From Streptomyces cynarae (GTDB lineage: Bacteria; Actinomycetota; Actinomycetes; Streptomycetales; Streptomycetaceae), in the NCBI RefSeq assembly GCF_025642135.1, contig NZ_CP106793.1:8400001-8464000 (forward strand): 64,000 bases of DNA, read 5' to 3'. How positions within the stretch are numbered: position 1 is the stretch's first letter; the number at the start of each line of letters is the position of its first letter. The notes under the pieces are model-generated. The model searched no databases and had not been told where the DNA came from. It was given only the letters and a program-made list of their open reading frames with translations. The position numbers and the translations under genes are program-made. Of the stretch, positions 53,161 through 62,581 are shown piece after piece.

Positions 53161-54138
53161 GTGGAAGAAGACGTTCCGGCCTTTCGGGCGACGCCGGTTC
53201 TCGAACGACGGGCGCGTGCTTTCGTCGAGACGTACGCCTGTCCCACGGCCTCGGACCCCGACGCCGCCGCCTCCAGGGCGCGTATGGCGGCCCTGTGGAG
53301 CGGCGGAGGCCGAGACGAGCCCGACGTCGAGGAGGAGTGGCTCGCGCTGCCCGGTGGCGAAGGCAGCCGGATACGGGTGCGGATCCTCCGCCCCGCCGGC
53401 AGCGACGAGCCTCTGCCGGTGGTGCTGTACCTGCACGGCCTCGGCTGGATGCTGACCGACGCCTACGCGCACCGCAACCTGGTGACGGACCTGGTTCTGG
53501 GAGCGGACGCCGCCGTGGTCGTGCCCGAATACGACGTGTCGGCCGACGCACGGTACCCGGGTGCCGTCGAGCGGGCCCACACGGTCGCCGGGTGGATCGC
53601 ACGCCATGGCGCTCAATGTCGGCTGGACGGGACCAGGATGGCGGTCGTCGGGGTCAGCGCGGGCGCCCATCACGCGGCGGCCCTCACCCTGGTGGCCCGA
53701 CGGCGCGGCGGACCGGGCCTGCGTCATCAGGTGCTGGTCTGCCCGGTCACCGACGCGGCGATGGACACCCCGTCCTACCGCCAGTTCGCGGACGGGTACT
53801 TCCTGGGGCGCGCCGCCATGAGCGGTTACTGGGAGCGCTACGCGCCGGACCCGGAGACCCGGACGCAGGACATCGTCTCCCCGCTGCGCACACCCACCCA
53901 CCGTCTGCGGGGCCTGCCGCCCGCGCTCGTCCTCACCGCCGAGGCCGATGTGCTGCGCGACGAAGGCGAGGCGTACGCGGCGCGACTGAGGGGAGCGGAC
54001 GTCCCGGTCGTGTCGGTCCGCTATCACGGCACGGTCCACGGCTTCGTCCTGTTCGACCTGCTCCGCGGCACGCTCGCGTCCAGAGCGGCCCGCATCCAGG
54101 TGACGGACACCCTGCACGCCGCCCTGCACACCTCCTGA
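53161..54138 (+). CDS. HSL-like alpha/beta hydrolase (fold-3)
   Basis: 325 aa. The HGG-type oxyanion motif reads LHGLGWMLTD rather than HGGG, the nucleophile elbow is VGVSAGAHHAA rather than GDSAGG, the acid is in EADVLRDEGEAYA and the His in VHGFVLF. This matches hormone-sensitive-lipase-like esterases with unusual loops. GTG 53161 follows CAGGAG. Divergent from an AraC regulator. Confidence 0.85.
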   Translation: MEEDVPAFRATPVLERRARAFVETYACPTASDPDAAASRARMAALWSGGGRDEPDVEEEWLALPGGEGSRIRVRILRPAGSDEPLPVVLYLHGLGWMLTDAYAHRNLVTDLVLGADAAVVVPEYDVSADARYPGAVERAHTVAGWIARHGAQCRLDGTRMAVVGVSAGAHHAAALTLVARRRGGPGLRHQVLVCPVTDAAMDTPSYRQFADGYFLGRAAMSGYWERYAPDPETRTQDIVSPLRTPTHRLRGLPPALVLTAEADVLRDEGEAYAARLRGADVPVVSVRYHGTVHGFVLFDLLRGTLASRAARIQVTDTLHAALHTS

Positions 54139-54153
54139 GCGTGCCGCCGGCCC

Positions 54154-54660
54154 TCACCCGGCGTGCTGATCGGCGCGTCGTTCGCGCGTGCGGATCAGGC
54201 CGGGGCCGGCGTCGAGGACCGAGTCCTCGAGCGTGACCTCGTGCCCGTCCTCGCACTGCAGGACGGCGTGCACGGCGGCGCCGCACTCCTTGTGGCGTAC
54301 GACCACCGGCGGCCCCTGTTCACCCGCCGCCCAGGTGTCGCCCCACTGGCGCAGCGCCACGAGCACGGGCATGAAGTCGCGGCCCTTCTCGGTGAGTTGG
54401 TACGCGTACCGGGTCCGCTGGCCGGGTTCGCGGTAGGGGACGCGCTCCAGCAACCCGGCGGCGGTCAGTTCCTTCAGGCGCGCCGAGGTGGCGGGCTCGC
54501 CGATGCCCACCCGCCGTGCGAAGTCGTCGAACCGGCGTGTACCGAAGAACGCCTCGCGCATGATCAGCAGCGCCGTCTTCGTGCCGACGATCTCCAGGGC
54601 GCGGGCGATGGAGCAGTTCGCCATCGACCAGGCGTCGCGTTCCGTCAGCAGATCGCTCAT
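54154..54660 (-). CDS. HxlR-family transcriptional regulator
   Basis: 168 aa. Winged-helix domain: CSIARALEIVGTKTALLIMREAF, RRFDDFARRVGIGEPATSARLKEL, and LLERVPYREPGQRTRYAYQLTEKG. A Cys in the N-terminal MANCSIA is typical of redox-sensing HxlR members, and an extra C-terminal domain (VVVRHKECGAAVHAVLQCEDG) contains two Cys. Divergent from an SDR gene; a palindrome lies between them. Confidence 0.92.
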   Translation of the reverse strand: MSDLLTERDAWSMANCSIARALEIVGTKTALLIMREAFFGTRRFDDFARRVGIGEPATSARLKELTAAGLLERVPYREPGQRTRYAYQLTEKGRDFMPVLVALRQWGDTWAAGEQGPPVVVRHKECGAAVHAVLQCEDGHEVTLEDSVLDAGPGLIRTRERRADQHAG

Positions 54661-54691
54661 GTCTCACCCTCTCACCTGACTTGCATGCAGC

Positions 54692-54719
54692 TTAGCCAGG
54701 GGATAGCGTCCCTAGCTAA
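54692..54719. promoter_or_regulatory. Operator candidate in the HxlR/SDR divergent promoter
   Basis: TTAGCCAGGG GATAGCGT CCCTAGCTAA: arms match at 9 of 10 bases around an 8-base spacer. It lies 32 bases before the HxlR start and 49 before the SDR start, so both promoters could be controlled by the HxlR protein. Confidence 0.6.
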
Positions 54720-54767
54720 CTTCTGAATACATTAGTCAGCCGAGGGCGTCCGCGCCTTGGAGGAAAC

Positions 54768-55466
54768 ATGGACATCGGCAGCGCAACCGCTCTGGTCACC
54801 GGAGCCAACCGCGGGCTCGGCAGGGCCCTCGCGCAGGAGCTGGTCGCGCGCGGTGCGACCGTCTACGGCGGGGCCCGACAGCCGGACCAGGTCGATCTGC
54901 CCGGCGTGAAGGCGATCCGGCTCGACATCACCGACCCAGCCTCCGTCGCCGCGGCGGCCGAGCAGGCCCGTGACGTCACCGTGCTGGTCAACAACGCGGG
55001 CACCTCGACCGGCGCCGATCTGCTCACCGGCAGCTGGGACGCCGTCCGCCTGGAGACGGAGACCCACTACCTGGGCACCCTGCGCATGATCCGGGCCTTC
55101 GCCCCGGTCATCGAGGCCCGGGGCGGCGGGTCGGTCCTCAACATCCTTTCCGTCCTGTCGTGGATCAACCTGCCCACCGTCGGCGCCTACTCCGCGGCCA
55201 AGGCGGCGGAATGGAGCATGACCAACGCACTGCGCCAGCAGCTTGCGCCGAAGGGCATCGCCGTCGCGGGACTGCACGTCGGCTACATGGACACCGACAT
55301 GGCCCGCGATGTGAGCGCACCCAAGAACGACCCGGCGGACGTCGCGCGCGCGGCCGTGGACGGCATCGCGGCCGGCGCTCACGAGATCGTCGTCGACGAC
55401 CTCAGCCGCCAGGTGCAGGCGGGCCTCGCCGGCGGCGTCGCAGCCCTCTACCCACAGCTCGGCTGA
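54768..55466 (+). CDS. Short-chain dehydrogenase/reductase
   Basis: 232 aa classical SDR: TALVTGANRGLGRALA (TGxxxGxG), the NNAG motif VLVNNAG, catalytic Ser in LNILSVLSW and YSAAK (YxxxK). It reduces or oxidises a small carbonyl compound with NAD(P). Divergent from the HxlR regulator, so likely induced by a reactive substrate. GGAGG precedes ATG 54768. Confidence 0.92.
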   Translation: MDIGSATALVTGANRGLGRALAQELVARGATVYGGARQPDQVDLPGVKAIRLDITDPASVAAAAEQARDVTVLVNNAGTSTGADLLTGSWDAVRLETETHYLGTLRMIRAFAPVIEARGGGSVLNILSVLSWINLPTVGAYSAAKAAEWSMTNALRQQLAPKGIAVAGLHVGYMDTDMARDVSAPKNDPADVARAAVDGIAAGAHEIVVDDLSRQVQAGLAGGVAALYPQLG

Positions 55467-55499
55467 CACACGAGGAGAGGACGACGCCGCCCAGGACCG

Positions 55500-56338
55500 C
55501 TATCCGGCGAGTGTCTGCGTGCCCAGCACGGTGAGCAGCGCCAGGCGCTCGGCGTCCTCCGTGCCCGGTTCGGCCGTGTAGACCATGATGCGCAGATCGC
55601 TGCCCGCCACGGTGAGCACGTCGCAGTCCAGCGTCAGGGCACCGACGTGCGGGTGATCGATGATCTTGCGCGCGGCCTCGTGGCGGCCGACGGTTCCGGA
55701 GTCCCACAGCTCGGCGAACCGGTCGCTGCTCGTCCGCAGATCCCCGATCAGCCGTCGCAGCCGCTGGTCGGCCGGATAGCGGGCGGCAGCCGCACGTAGA
55801 TCGGCCACCAGTGCCGCCTCGAAGGCACGCAGCGACTCGGGGGTGTGCCGGGCGCGGCTGCCCGGGCCGGCGAAGTGCCGCCACACGCTGTTGCGCTCGT
55901 TGCCCCTCCAACCGGACGGGTCGCCCATCAGGGCCGCGTACGGCGGATTGGCCATGAGCAGCGTCCAGGTCGCGTCGTACACGGCGACGGGCGTCCCGGT
56001 GAAGCGGTCGACCATCCGCTGGACGCTCGGGGTCAGATACGTGGGGACCGTGTCCGGCCCGGGCGGGACCAGTCCCGCGAGACGGAAGAGGTGGGCTCGC
56101 TCGTCGCCCGACAGCCGCAGGGCCCGGGCGAGGGCGTCGACGACCTGCGTCGACGGGTTGGAGGCGCGGCCCTGTTCGAGGCGCGTGACGTAGTCGACGG
56201 AGATGCCGGCCAGCATGGCGAGCTCCTCACGGCGCAGCCCCGCCGCACGCCGCTGCCCGCCCGCGGGCAGCCCCGCCACCTCGGGGAGACCCGGTCGCGC
56301 CAGCGGCGCACCGCCCTGCCGAATTCCGCCGTCGCCAT
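55500..56338 (-). pseudogene. Frame-shifted XRE/MmyB-type regulator
   Basis: The start (ATG 56338, MATAEFGRAVRRWRDRVSP) and the body (VAGLPAGGQRRAAGLRREEL onward) lie in different frames. They join if one base is added in a GGGG run at about 56283-56286 on the plus strand. After that come an HTH (ELAMLAGISVDYVTRLEQGR) and the MmyB-type ligand domain with VYDATWTLLMANPPYAALMG. The family acts as DNA-binding redox or ligand sensors. Divergent from an SDR at 56441. Either a real inactivation or a base-call error. Confidence 0.8.
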
Positions 56339-56440
56339 GCCGACCAGTGTGCCCCCGCACCGCCCGGTGTGCCTGGTACCGGTAGTCCCAGGAACACGGG
56401 ACGCCTGGCTGACCGCGCCGTCCGCCCGGACCCTGGGGGC

Positions 56441-57148
56441 ATGACGACAACACTGATCACCGGGGCCAACAAGGGCCTCGGACACGAGACCGCCCGTCGG
56501 CTGCTCGCCGCCGGTCACACCGTCTACATCGGCAGCCGGGACGCCGACCGCGGACGCCGTGCCGCCGAGCGGCTGGGCGCGCGGACGGTCCTCATCGACG
56601 TCACCGACGACTCGTCCGTCGCGGCCGCCGCCAAGGCCATCGAGGCCGACGGCGGGCTGGACGTGCTGGTCAACAACGCCGGCATCGAGTTGCGCGGCCA
56701 AGCCAACACGGTCACCGACGCGGCGGGAACCACCGCCGACCTGATGCGGCGCCTGTTCGAGACCAACGTCTTCGGGCTCGTGCGCGTCACTCACGCGTTC
56801 CTGCCCCTGCTGCAGCGGTCCACCGCGCCGGTCGTGGTCAACGTCAGCAGCGGCCTGGGCTCGCTCACCCGCGTTGCCACCCCGGGCACGCCGGCGTACG
56901 CCTACCCCGGTGTCGCCTATCCGACGTCGAAGGCCGCGGTCAACATGATCACCGTGCAGTACGCGAAGGCGTTCCCGGACATGCGGATCAACGCTGTGGA
57001 GCCCGGCTACACCGCGACGGACCTGAACGGCAACACGGGCACGCAGACCGTCGAGGAGGGCTCCGAGATCATCGTCCGGATGGCACAGGTCGGGCCCGAC
57101 GGCCCCACCGGAGGGTACTTCGACGCTGCCGGACCTCTTCCCTGGTGA
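56441..57148 (+). CDS. Short-chain dehydrogenase/reductase
   Basis: 235 aa classical [24 protein letters not shown], catalytic Ser in [11 protein letters not shown] and YPTSK (YxxxK). GGGGG before ATG 56441. It pairs with the divergent XRE/MmyB-type regulator, as is common for Streptomyces regulator-SDR pairs. Substrate unknown. Confidence 0.92.
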   Translation: MTTTLITGANKGLGHETARRLLAAGHTVYIGSRDADRGRRAAERLGARTVLIDVTDDSSVAAAAKAIEADGGLDVLVNNAGIELRGQANTVTDAAGTTADLMRRLFETNVFGLVRVTHAFLPLLQRSTAPVVVNVSSGLGSLTRVATPGTPAYAYPGVAYPTSKAAVNMITVQYAKAFPDMRINAVEPGYTATDLNGNTGTQTVEEGSEIIVRMAQVGPDGPTGGYFDAAGPLPW

Positions 57149-57165
57149 GTGCGCGTCACCTTGCC

Positions 57166-57198
57166 GGTGCCCTGGAGACCGGCCGACTCCGGGGCACC
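57166..57198 (+). terminator. Hairpin terminator after the SDR gene
   Basis: GGTGCCCTGGAG / CTCCGGGGCACC: 12 pairs (one G-U), 9-base loop, 17 bases after the SDR stop. Confidence 0.7.
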
Positions 57199-57365
57199 GC
57201 CCGCGCGGGAACCTGAACTCCTCGACGAGACGGCCGGTCCCGCATGAGGGACAGACGGCGGCCGTGCCGCCTTTTGTGCAATCGTGGCCGGTGCTTTGCT
57301 GCCCTACCGTTGTCCTGCTCTGCCACTCGTGCCTAGCCTCACCTGCGGACTGCGGGAGGGTCGTC

Positions 57366-58634
57366 ATGCTGAAGACCGTCAGAGACCAGGCAGCGGGGCT
57401 CACCAAGGACCAGCGCCATGCCTTCGTCGCCGCCTATCTGGGCTGGGCGATGGACGCCTTCGACTACTTCCTGGTGGTTCTCGTCTACAGCGAGATAGCC
57501 AAGGACTTCGACGTCTCCCTCACCGACATGGCCTTCCTCACCACCGTCACCCTGGTGATGCGTCCGGTCGGTGCCGCGCTGTTCGGTATGTGGGCCGACC
57601 GCCGCGGTCGCCGCATCCCGCTCATGACCGATGTCGTCTTCTACTCGGTCGTCGGCTTCGCCTGCGCCTTCGCGCCGAACTACACCGTGCTGCTGGTGCT
57701 GCGCCTGCTGTACGGCATCGGAATGGGCGGTGAGTGGGGTCTGGGCGCGGCGCTGGCCATGGAGAAGATCCCGGCGGCCCGGCGCGGCTTCTGGTCGGGC
57801 CTGCTGCAGAGCGGGTACTCCCTGGGCTACCTGCTCGCCGCCGTCGCGTTCTTCGTCATCGAGCCCGCCTTCGGCTGGCGGGGACTGTTCGCCTTCAGCC
57901 TGCTGCCCGCCCTGGTCGCGCTGTGGGTGCGTACCAGGGTCGAGGAGAGCGAGGTGTGGGAGAAGAGCGTCCGGCTCAACCGCACCCCCGCGTACCAGGT
58001 GTTCAAGAACCCCGCGGTGCTGCGGCGCTTCCTGTACCTGGTGGCGCTGATGACCGCCTTCAACTGGATGTCGCACGGCACCCAGGACATCTACCCGACC
58101 TTCGTCAAGAAGGGTCTGGGCCTGTCCGCGAACACCTCGATCGCCATCGCCGTGGTCTACAACATCGGCGCGATCCTCGGCGGTGTGCTGCTCGGCGCCT
58201 ACTCCGAGCGACTGGGCCGCCGCCGTACGATCATGATCGCGGCGACCGGCGGCCTGCTGGTCGTGCCGTTCTTCGTGCTGTCCACCAGCGTCGGCTGGCT
58301 GATGCTGTCCTCCTTCCTGATGCAGGTGTGCGTGCAGGGAGCCTGGGGCGTCATCCCGGCGCACCTGACCGAGATGAGCCCGGACTCCATCCGGGGCTTC
58401 TACCCGGGCGTCACCTACCAACTCGGCAACCTGATCGCCGCCCTCAACCTGCCGATCCAGGAGGCCCTCGCCGGACGCCACGGCTATCCGGCGGCGATGG
58501 CATGGACCATCCTGCCGACCCTGGCAGTGGTCATCCTGCTGAGCGCGGTCGGCAAGGAAGCCAAGGGCATCCGGTTCGGCACCGCCGGCCCGCAGACCCC
58601 GGCCGGCGCGGCGGCCGACGCCGCACAGCCCTGA
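57366..58634 (+). CDS. MFS transporter, sialate/carboxylate (SHS)-like
   Basis: 422 aa, 12 predicted transmembrane segments. The early segment [21 protein letters not shown] and the DRRGRRIP loop after the second helix are typical of the SHS/aromatic-acid proton symporter group, as is [20 protein letters not shown]. Carboxylates such as lactate or sialate are likely substrates. ATG 57366 follows GGGAGGG. It stands alone. Confidence 0.87.
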   Translation: MLKTVRDQAAGLTKDQRHAFVAAYLGWAMDAFDYFLVVLVYSEIAKDFDVSLTDMAFLTTVTLVMRPVGAALFGMWADRRGRRIPLMTDVVFYSVVGFACAFAPNYTVLLVLRLLYGIGMGGEWGLGAALAMEKIPAARRGFWSGLLQSGYSLGYLLAAVAFFVIEPAFGWRGLFAFSLLPALVALWVRTRVEESEVWEKSVRLNRTPAYQVFKNPAVLRRFLYLVALMTAFNWMSHGTQDIYPTFVKKGLGLSANTSIAIAVVYNIGAILGGVLLGAYSERLGRRRTIMIAATGGLLVVPFFVLSTSVGWLMLSSFLMQVCVQGAWGVIPAHLTEMSPDSIRGFYPGVTYQLGNLIAALNLPIQEALAGRHGYPAAMAWTILPTLAVVILLSAVGKEAKGIRFGTAGPQTPAGAAADAAQP

Positions 58635-58747
58635 CGCACAGCCCCGAGTCGCACGCGTATGCCGCCGGGGCGCGCGCGGCCGTCGACGGGCGCGCCGCAG
58701 AGTCACCGAAGGCGCCCGCGCACGGCCTTCCGACACGCCCGATGGCC

Positions 58748-58778
58748 TTGACTTCGAGAACACTCGAAGATCTAGTGT
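58748..58778 (+). promoter_or_regulatory. Promoter with operator upstream of the LLM gene
   Basis: TTGACT (58748-58753) and TAGTGT (58773-58778) are spaced 19 bases apart like -35/-10 boxes. Overlapping the -35 end and filling much of the spacer is the perfect palindrome TTCGAG AACA CTCGAA (58753-58768), so a repressor could block polymerase. It ends 45 bases upstream of the ATG. Confidence 0.6.
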
Positions 58779-58823
58779 CGCCAGGGTCGAGGACGGCGCG
58801 GGTGACTGTGAACGGAGACGGAC

Positions 58824-59705
58824 ATGCACGTGGGCGTGCACATCAACCGGTTCGACCACCCGGAGGGCGGCGGCGCGCTGCGCGACGAGCTGGCCGCCGC
58901 AGGCGCCGCGGCGGAGGCCGCAGGCGTGAACTGGCTGTCGGTCATGGACCACTACTTCCAGATGGAGTTCAACGGCGGAGCCGAGGCTCCCATGCTGGAG
59001 GCCTACACCACGCTCGGATACCTGGCCGCCCGCACCTCCACCGTGCAGCTCGGCGCACTGGTCACGGGTGTGACGTACCGTCATCCCGGACTCCTCGCAA
59101 AGATCGCCACGACCCTTGACGTGCTGTCCGGTGGCCGGGCCACACTGGGGATCGGGGCTGCCTGGTACGACCGCGAGCACCATGGCCTGGGCGTGCCGTA
59201 CCCGCCGCTGGCGGAACGCTTCGAGCGGCTCGAGGAAACCCTGCTCATCTGCCTGCAGATGTGGGATCCCGAGAACAACGGTCCGTTCGAGGGCCGGTAC
59301 TACCAGCTGGCCGAGACCCTGTGCGTGCCGCCGCCGGTGAGCTCTCCGCGCCCGGAGATCCTGGTCGGCGGCGGGGGCGAGAAGAAGACGCTGCGGCTGG
59401 TCGCCCGCTACGCGGACGCCTGCAACCTGTTCGCCACGACCCCGGAGGAGGTGGCGCACAAGCTCGATGTGCTGCGCCGCCACTGCGACGACGCCGACCG
59501 CGACTACGACATCATCCGCAAGACGGTGACGTACTCGGGAGAGCCGGCCACCGTGGGGGACGTGGACGGCTTCACCAGCGACATCTCCGGCTACACCAAG
59601 CTCGGCATCGACACGGTGATCCTCGCGCCCCGCACGGGCACCACATCGCCGTGGATGGAGACCTTCGTGGCTCCCGCCGTGCGACGGCTGGCCGAGCTGG
59701 ACTGA
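58824..59705 (+). CDS. LLM-class F420-dependent oxidoreductase
   Basis: 293 aa luciferase-like TIM-barrel. Typical are MHVGVHINRFD, LSVMDHYFQM, GALVTGVTYRHPGLLAKIATT, DVLSGGRATLGIGAAWYDREH, and EILVGGGGEKKTLRLVARYAD. The last two are common in F420-dependent members. Substrate unknown. GGAGACGG precedes ATG 58824. A palindromic operator lies in the promoter. Confidence 0.87.
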   Translation: MHVGVHINRFDHPEGGGALRDELAAAGAAAEAAGVNWLSVMDHYFQMEFNGGAEAPMLEAYTTLGYLAARTSTVQLGALVTGVTYRHPGLLAKIATTLDVLSGGRATLGIGAAWYDREHHGLGVPYPPLAERFERLEETLLICLQMWDPENNGPFEGRYYQLAETLCVPPPVSSPRPEILVGGGGEKKTLRLVARYADACNLFATTPEEVAHKLDVLRRHCDDADRDYDIIRKTVTYSGEPATVGDVDGFTSDISGYTKLGIDTVILAPRTGTTSPWMETFVAPAVRRLAELD

Positions 59706-59835
59706 GGCTTCGGCGGACGTCGGCAGCCGTACGAAAGCCCTACAAGTCCCGTGCGTTGAGGCGTATGCCTTCCGGTCGTGGGACCGACGCTACTCAACCG
59801 GGCACCGCACAGCACGGGTGACCCCGGACAGAAGG

Positions 59836-59878
59836 GGCGGGACGGCGTGTGACCTCCCCAGGAACACGCCGCCCCGCC
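59836..59878. terminator. Bidirectional hairpin terminator
   Basis: GGCGGGACGGCGTGT pairs with ACACGCCGCCCCGCC (14 of 15) around a 13-base loop. Lies between the LLM gene (ends 59705) and the convergent protease gene (ends 59969). Confidence 0.8.
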
Positions 59879-59968
59879 ACCTGCGCCTCAGCGACTACCC
59901 GCGCTGGTCTCGTTCATTCCTCCCGCCGGGCATCATTTGAACGCCCGTACGGTTCGCTCCTCGGAGGT

Positions 59969-60952
59969 TCAGTTGTCGCTGGACGTCGCTTCCTGGTAGA
60001 GGTTCTGGACGCTCTGGCCGAAGGCGACGCTGTAGGAGACGTCGGCGGTGTCGCCGCCCTGCTCGTAGCCGCCGATGACTCCCATGACCGTGCCCGGGCT
60101 GTCGCCCGTGACCCAGGGGCTGCCGCTGGTGCCGCCGGTCATGCCGGTGCAGTAGATCTCGTTCTGGGTGCTGCTGAACGAGGAGATGTGATTGGTACAG
60201 GTCACCGGGTCCTGTGACGTCGCCGGGTAACCGGTGAGGGTGACACGACCGCCCGTACCCTCGCCGACGCCCAGGGTGTAGCCGCCGACCACCGACTGGA
60301 TGGTGCGCCCGTCGAGTGGTGCGACCACGGCGAACGCCACATCGTCGTCCGGGCTGGAGTCGTCGGTCCACGCGGCGTCGACGACGATGCGCTGCAGATG
60401 CCACACACCGTAGGGGGCGACACCGTCGTGGTACGCGGGGACGAAGACGTCCGACGTGGAGCCGAGGCAGTGCGCGGCGGTCACGATCAGATCCTCGCCG
60501 GGGCTGTTCACCACGCTCGCTGTGCAGTGATGCGACCCGCTCAGACCGCTGCTGTCGAACAACGCCCCTACCTGCCGGGGCAGTTGGGGACCCGTGACCG
60601 TCCGTGAGACACCCGGGGGAGGCGCCTGGTGAGAGGGGGCCGCGGTGGCGTGCGGTGAAGACCCGGCGGGGGCGGCGGAGGGGGTCGGCGAAGTGGTCGC
60701 CTTCCGATCGGCGGGGGACGGCGGCTGGTGCCCCGCGCCGCTGGAACGCCGTGGTGAGGTCGCGGTCCTCTTGGCGTTCGCGGCGTTCGCGGCGTTCGCG
60801 GCATTCAGGCCGAGGATCTTGCCGGCGGCCGCGGCGCCGCTGGTACACCCCACAAGGCATGCGACGACACACCCCAGAATGAGCGCCGGTCTGCGATACC
60901 GGGCGCGTCCAGTGTGTCGCCTGCCGCCGTCCGCCGCGCCCTGCATCGTCAT
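59969..60952 (-). CDS. Lipoprotein trypsin-like serine protease
   Basis: 327 aa. The start at 60952 (GAGGAC upstream) gives a basic N-terminus, a hydrophobic signal and a lipobox ACLVGC, so it is lipid-anchored. A NAANAANAAN tract and a Ser/Pro/Thr linker lead to a chymotrypsin-fold domain: His in VTAAHCL, Asp in DDDVAFAVV, Ser in GGTSGSPW. Two or more cysteine pairs. Resembles V8/glutamyl-endopeptidase-like proteins. A longer start at 61015 is possible. Confidence 0.85.
   Translation of the reverse strand: MTMQGAADGGRRHTGRARYRRPALILGCVVACLVGCTSGAAAAGKILGLNAANAANAANAKRTATSPRRSSGAGHQPPSPADRKATTSPTPSAAPAGSSPHATAAPSHQAPPPGVSRTVTGPQLPRQVGALFDSSGLSGSHHCTASVVNSPGEDLIVTAAHCLGSTSDVFVPAYHDGVAPYGVWHLQRIVVDAAWTDDSSPDDDVAFAVVAPLDGRTIQSVVGGYTLGVGEGTGGRVTLTGYPATSQDPVTCTNHISSFSSTQNEIYCTGMTGGTSGSPWVTGDSPGTVMGVIGGYEQGGDTADVSYSVAFGQSVQNLYQEATSSDN
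60773..60806. repeat. 9-base tandem repeat in the protease linker
   Basis: Three GGCGTTCGC units and one GGCATTC end on the plus strand, encoding the NAA repeat of the protease. Slippage-prone. Confidence 0.85.
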
Positions 60953-61125
60953 GCGCTCGTCCTCGCTTCCCTCGCCGTCTGCCCCCTGGTACCCCGACTT
61001 GCCGCTCATGTGCATGAGAATCGGGTCTCCCTGTGATGCCCGGATGGGAGACGGATGGGAATCGGATGAACTCGGGCGTGAGGCCGCCGATCTCGTCCCC
61101 GCGCAGGGGAGCCGATCGGGCCGGG

Positions 61126-61815
61126 TCAGGCGAGGGCGCCCTTCTCGCAGATCTGCCGGGCGACCTCACGCACTTTGATGTTCTTCTCCTGCGAGAAGCG
61201 GCGAAGCACGTCGAACGCCTGCTCCTCGGTGAGGTGGTGGCTGCCCATGAGGATGCCCATGGCTTCGCCGATCGTGTGGCGCGTGGCGATGGCCTGCTCC
61301 AACTGTGCGTGGCTGCGGGCGCTGGAGAAGGCGACCGCGGCGTGGGAGGCGAGCAGCCATCCGGCGGTCTCGCTGGCCTCGGTGAACGCGCCGGGCCGGC
61401 GGGAGTAGAAATCCAGTGCGCCGAGGTCCTCGTCCTCGGTGAACAGCAGGAAGCCCATGATGCTGCCCACCCCCAGCTCGCGCACCTGTGGGGCGTACGC
61501 GGGCCAGTGTGCATGCTCCTCGGTGAGGTCGGCGATGCGGAAGACCCTCTCCCCTTCGCGGGTGCGCGCGGCGTCGAAGCAGGGGCCTTCCTGGAGGCGT
61601 TCCTGAAGCTGGTCGCTGTGCAGAACCAGGTCGTCGGTGGGGGCCAGCGACAGCACCCGTTTGCCCTGCAGGAGCAGGATGCCGGCCGCGTCGCATCCCG
61701 CCACCAGCTCGATGGCCGAGGCGGTGATCCGCTCCAGGGTGGCGTCGACCGAGTCCTGAGCGAGCAGGTCGCGGGCCATGGAGGCCATCTGCTGCGCGAA
61801 CGTACGCCAGTCCAT
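61126..61815 (-). CDS. GAF and ANTAR domain transcription antitermination regulator
   Basis: 229 aa. A GAF sensor domain (LVAGCDAAGILLLQGKRVLSL to SIMGFLLFTEDEDLGALDFY) followed by a C-terminal ANTAR RNA-binding domain (TRHTIGEAMGILMGSHHLTEEQAFDVLRRFS). ANTAR proteins bind dual-hairpin RNA to block termination. Target RNAs are unknown. ATG 61815 has GGAGGG upstream. Followed by a gap of 403 bases to the STAS gene on its upstream side. Confidence 0.92.
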   Translation of the reverse strand: MDWRTFAQQMASMARDLLAQDSVDATLERITASAIELVAGCDAAGILLLQGKRVLSLAPTDDLVLHSDQLQERLQEGPCFDAARTREGERVFRIADLTEEHAHWPAYAPQVRELGVGSIMGFLLFTEDEDLGALDFYSRRPGAFTEASETAGWLLASHAAVAFSSARSHAQLEQAIATRHTIGEAMGILMGSHHLTEEQAFDVLRRFSQEKNIKVREVARQICEKGALA

Positions 61816-62218
61816 ACCGCCCTCCACGCTGTCGATGACTTCGGCGCGCCCCCGGCCGGCCGCGGATCCGGGTCGGACACCGCGGTGGCGAGCGTCAGCT
61901 CCGGGGGTGCCCGCTTCACGCCGTCCTCCCGCCACACTAGAGCGTCGGCCTGATAGATCGCCGTCTCCCCGGCGCGCCCACGGTTCGCGTCGCACCGGGC
62001 GGCCGGAGCGCTCTCCAGGCCTGCATCGGGGGCGATCTCCACGCGCCGGCACGCGCCGGTGACCGCATGCGCGTGATCATCGGGGAGTCAGAGGAACGGG
62101 ACTGGCCGCGGCCGGGGAGGCGGCCACGCAGCTCGGCGTGTCACCTGGTGCCGTCGGCTCACCGGTCCGAGGCGGTGGCCGCTTCGGCGCGGCACCGGCC
62201 AGGTGGGGAGCGTGCCTG
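61816..62218. other. Region upstream of the GAF-ANTAR gene
   Basis: 403 bases with no supported gene. The minus-strand frame of the GAF-ANTAR protein stays open up to 62052 but is Arg/Gly-rich and unlike the family. The GAF-ANTAR promoter and probably the end of the STAS transcript lie here. Confidence 0.45.
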
Positions 62219-62581
62219 TCACGCGTCCAAGGCGGCGCGGAGGGTGGGGTGGAAGTCGATGAGGGAGTCAAGGCCGACCAGCTGCAGGACGCGCAGGACG
62301 GGCTGCCGAACGCCGGCCAGGCGCAGCCAGCCGCCCTCTCCGTGGGCCTGCTGGGCGGCGATGAGGGCGGTGATGCCGCCGGAGTCCAGGAAGGTCACGC
62401 CGCTGAGGTCCGCTACGGTCCGCGGCGCGGGGGTGCCGGAGGGAGGCGTCAGGGCCTGGCGGAGAGAGCTGACGGTGTTGTGGTCGATCTCGCCTTGCAC
62501 CGTGACCACGGTGACTCCGTCGACGAGGGCGCTGGTGATCGACAGGCGGTTCGGTTCTGCCAGTTCGTCGGTGTCTGTCAC
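62219..62581 (-). CDS. STAS-domain anti-sigma-factor antagonist
   Basis: 120 aa. The family motif DLSGVTFLDSGGI holds the phosphorylatable Ser (in DSGG). Partner-switching anti-anti-sigma factor of the SpoIIAA/RsbV type. GTG 62581 used; its ribosome site GAGGGACG is close. Divergent from the HATPase protein at 62752, which may be its partner kinase, and its phosphate may be removed by one of the SpoIIE phosphatases in this window. Confidence 0.92.
   Translation of the reverse strand: MTDTDELAEPNRLSITSALVDGVTVVTVQGEIDHNTVSSLRQALTPPSGTPAPRTVADLSGVTFLDSGGITALIAAQQAHGEGGWLRLAGVRQPVLRVLQLVGLDSLIDFHPTLRAALDA

Noticed and set aside
57339..59483. Minus-strand open frame over MFS and LLM genes
   Set aside because: Antisense shadow; translation is low-complexity and has no ribosome site.
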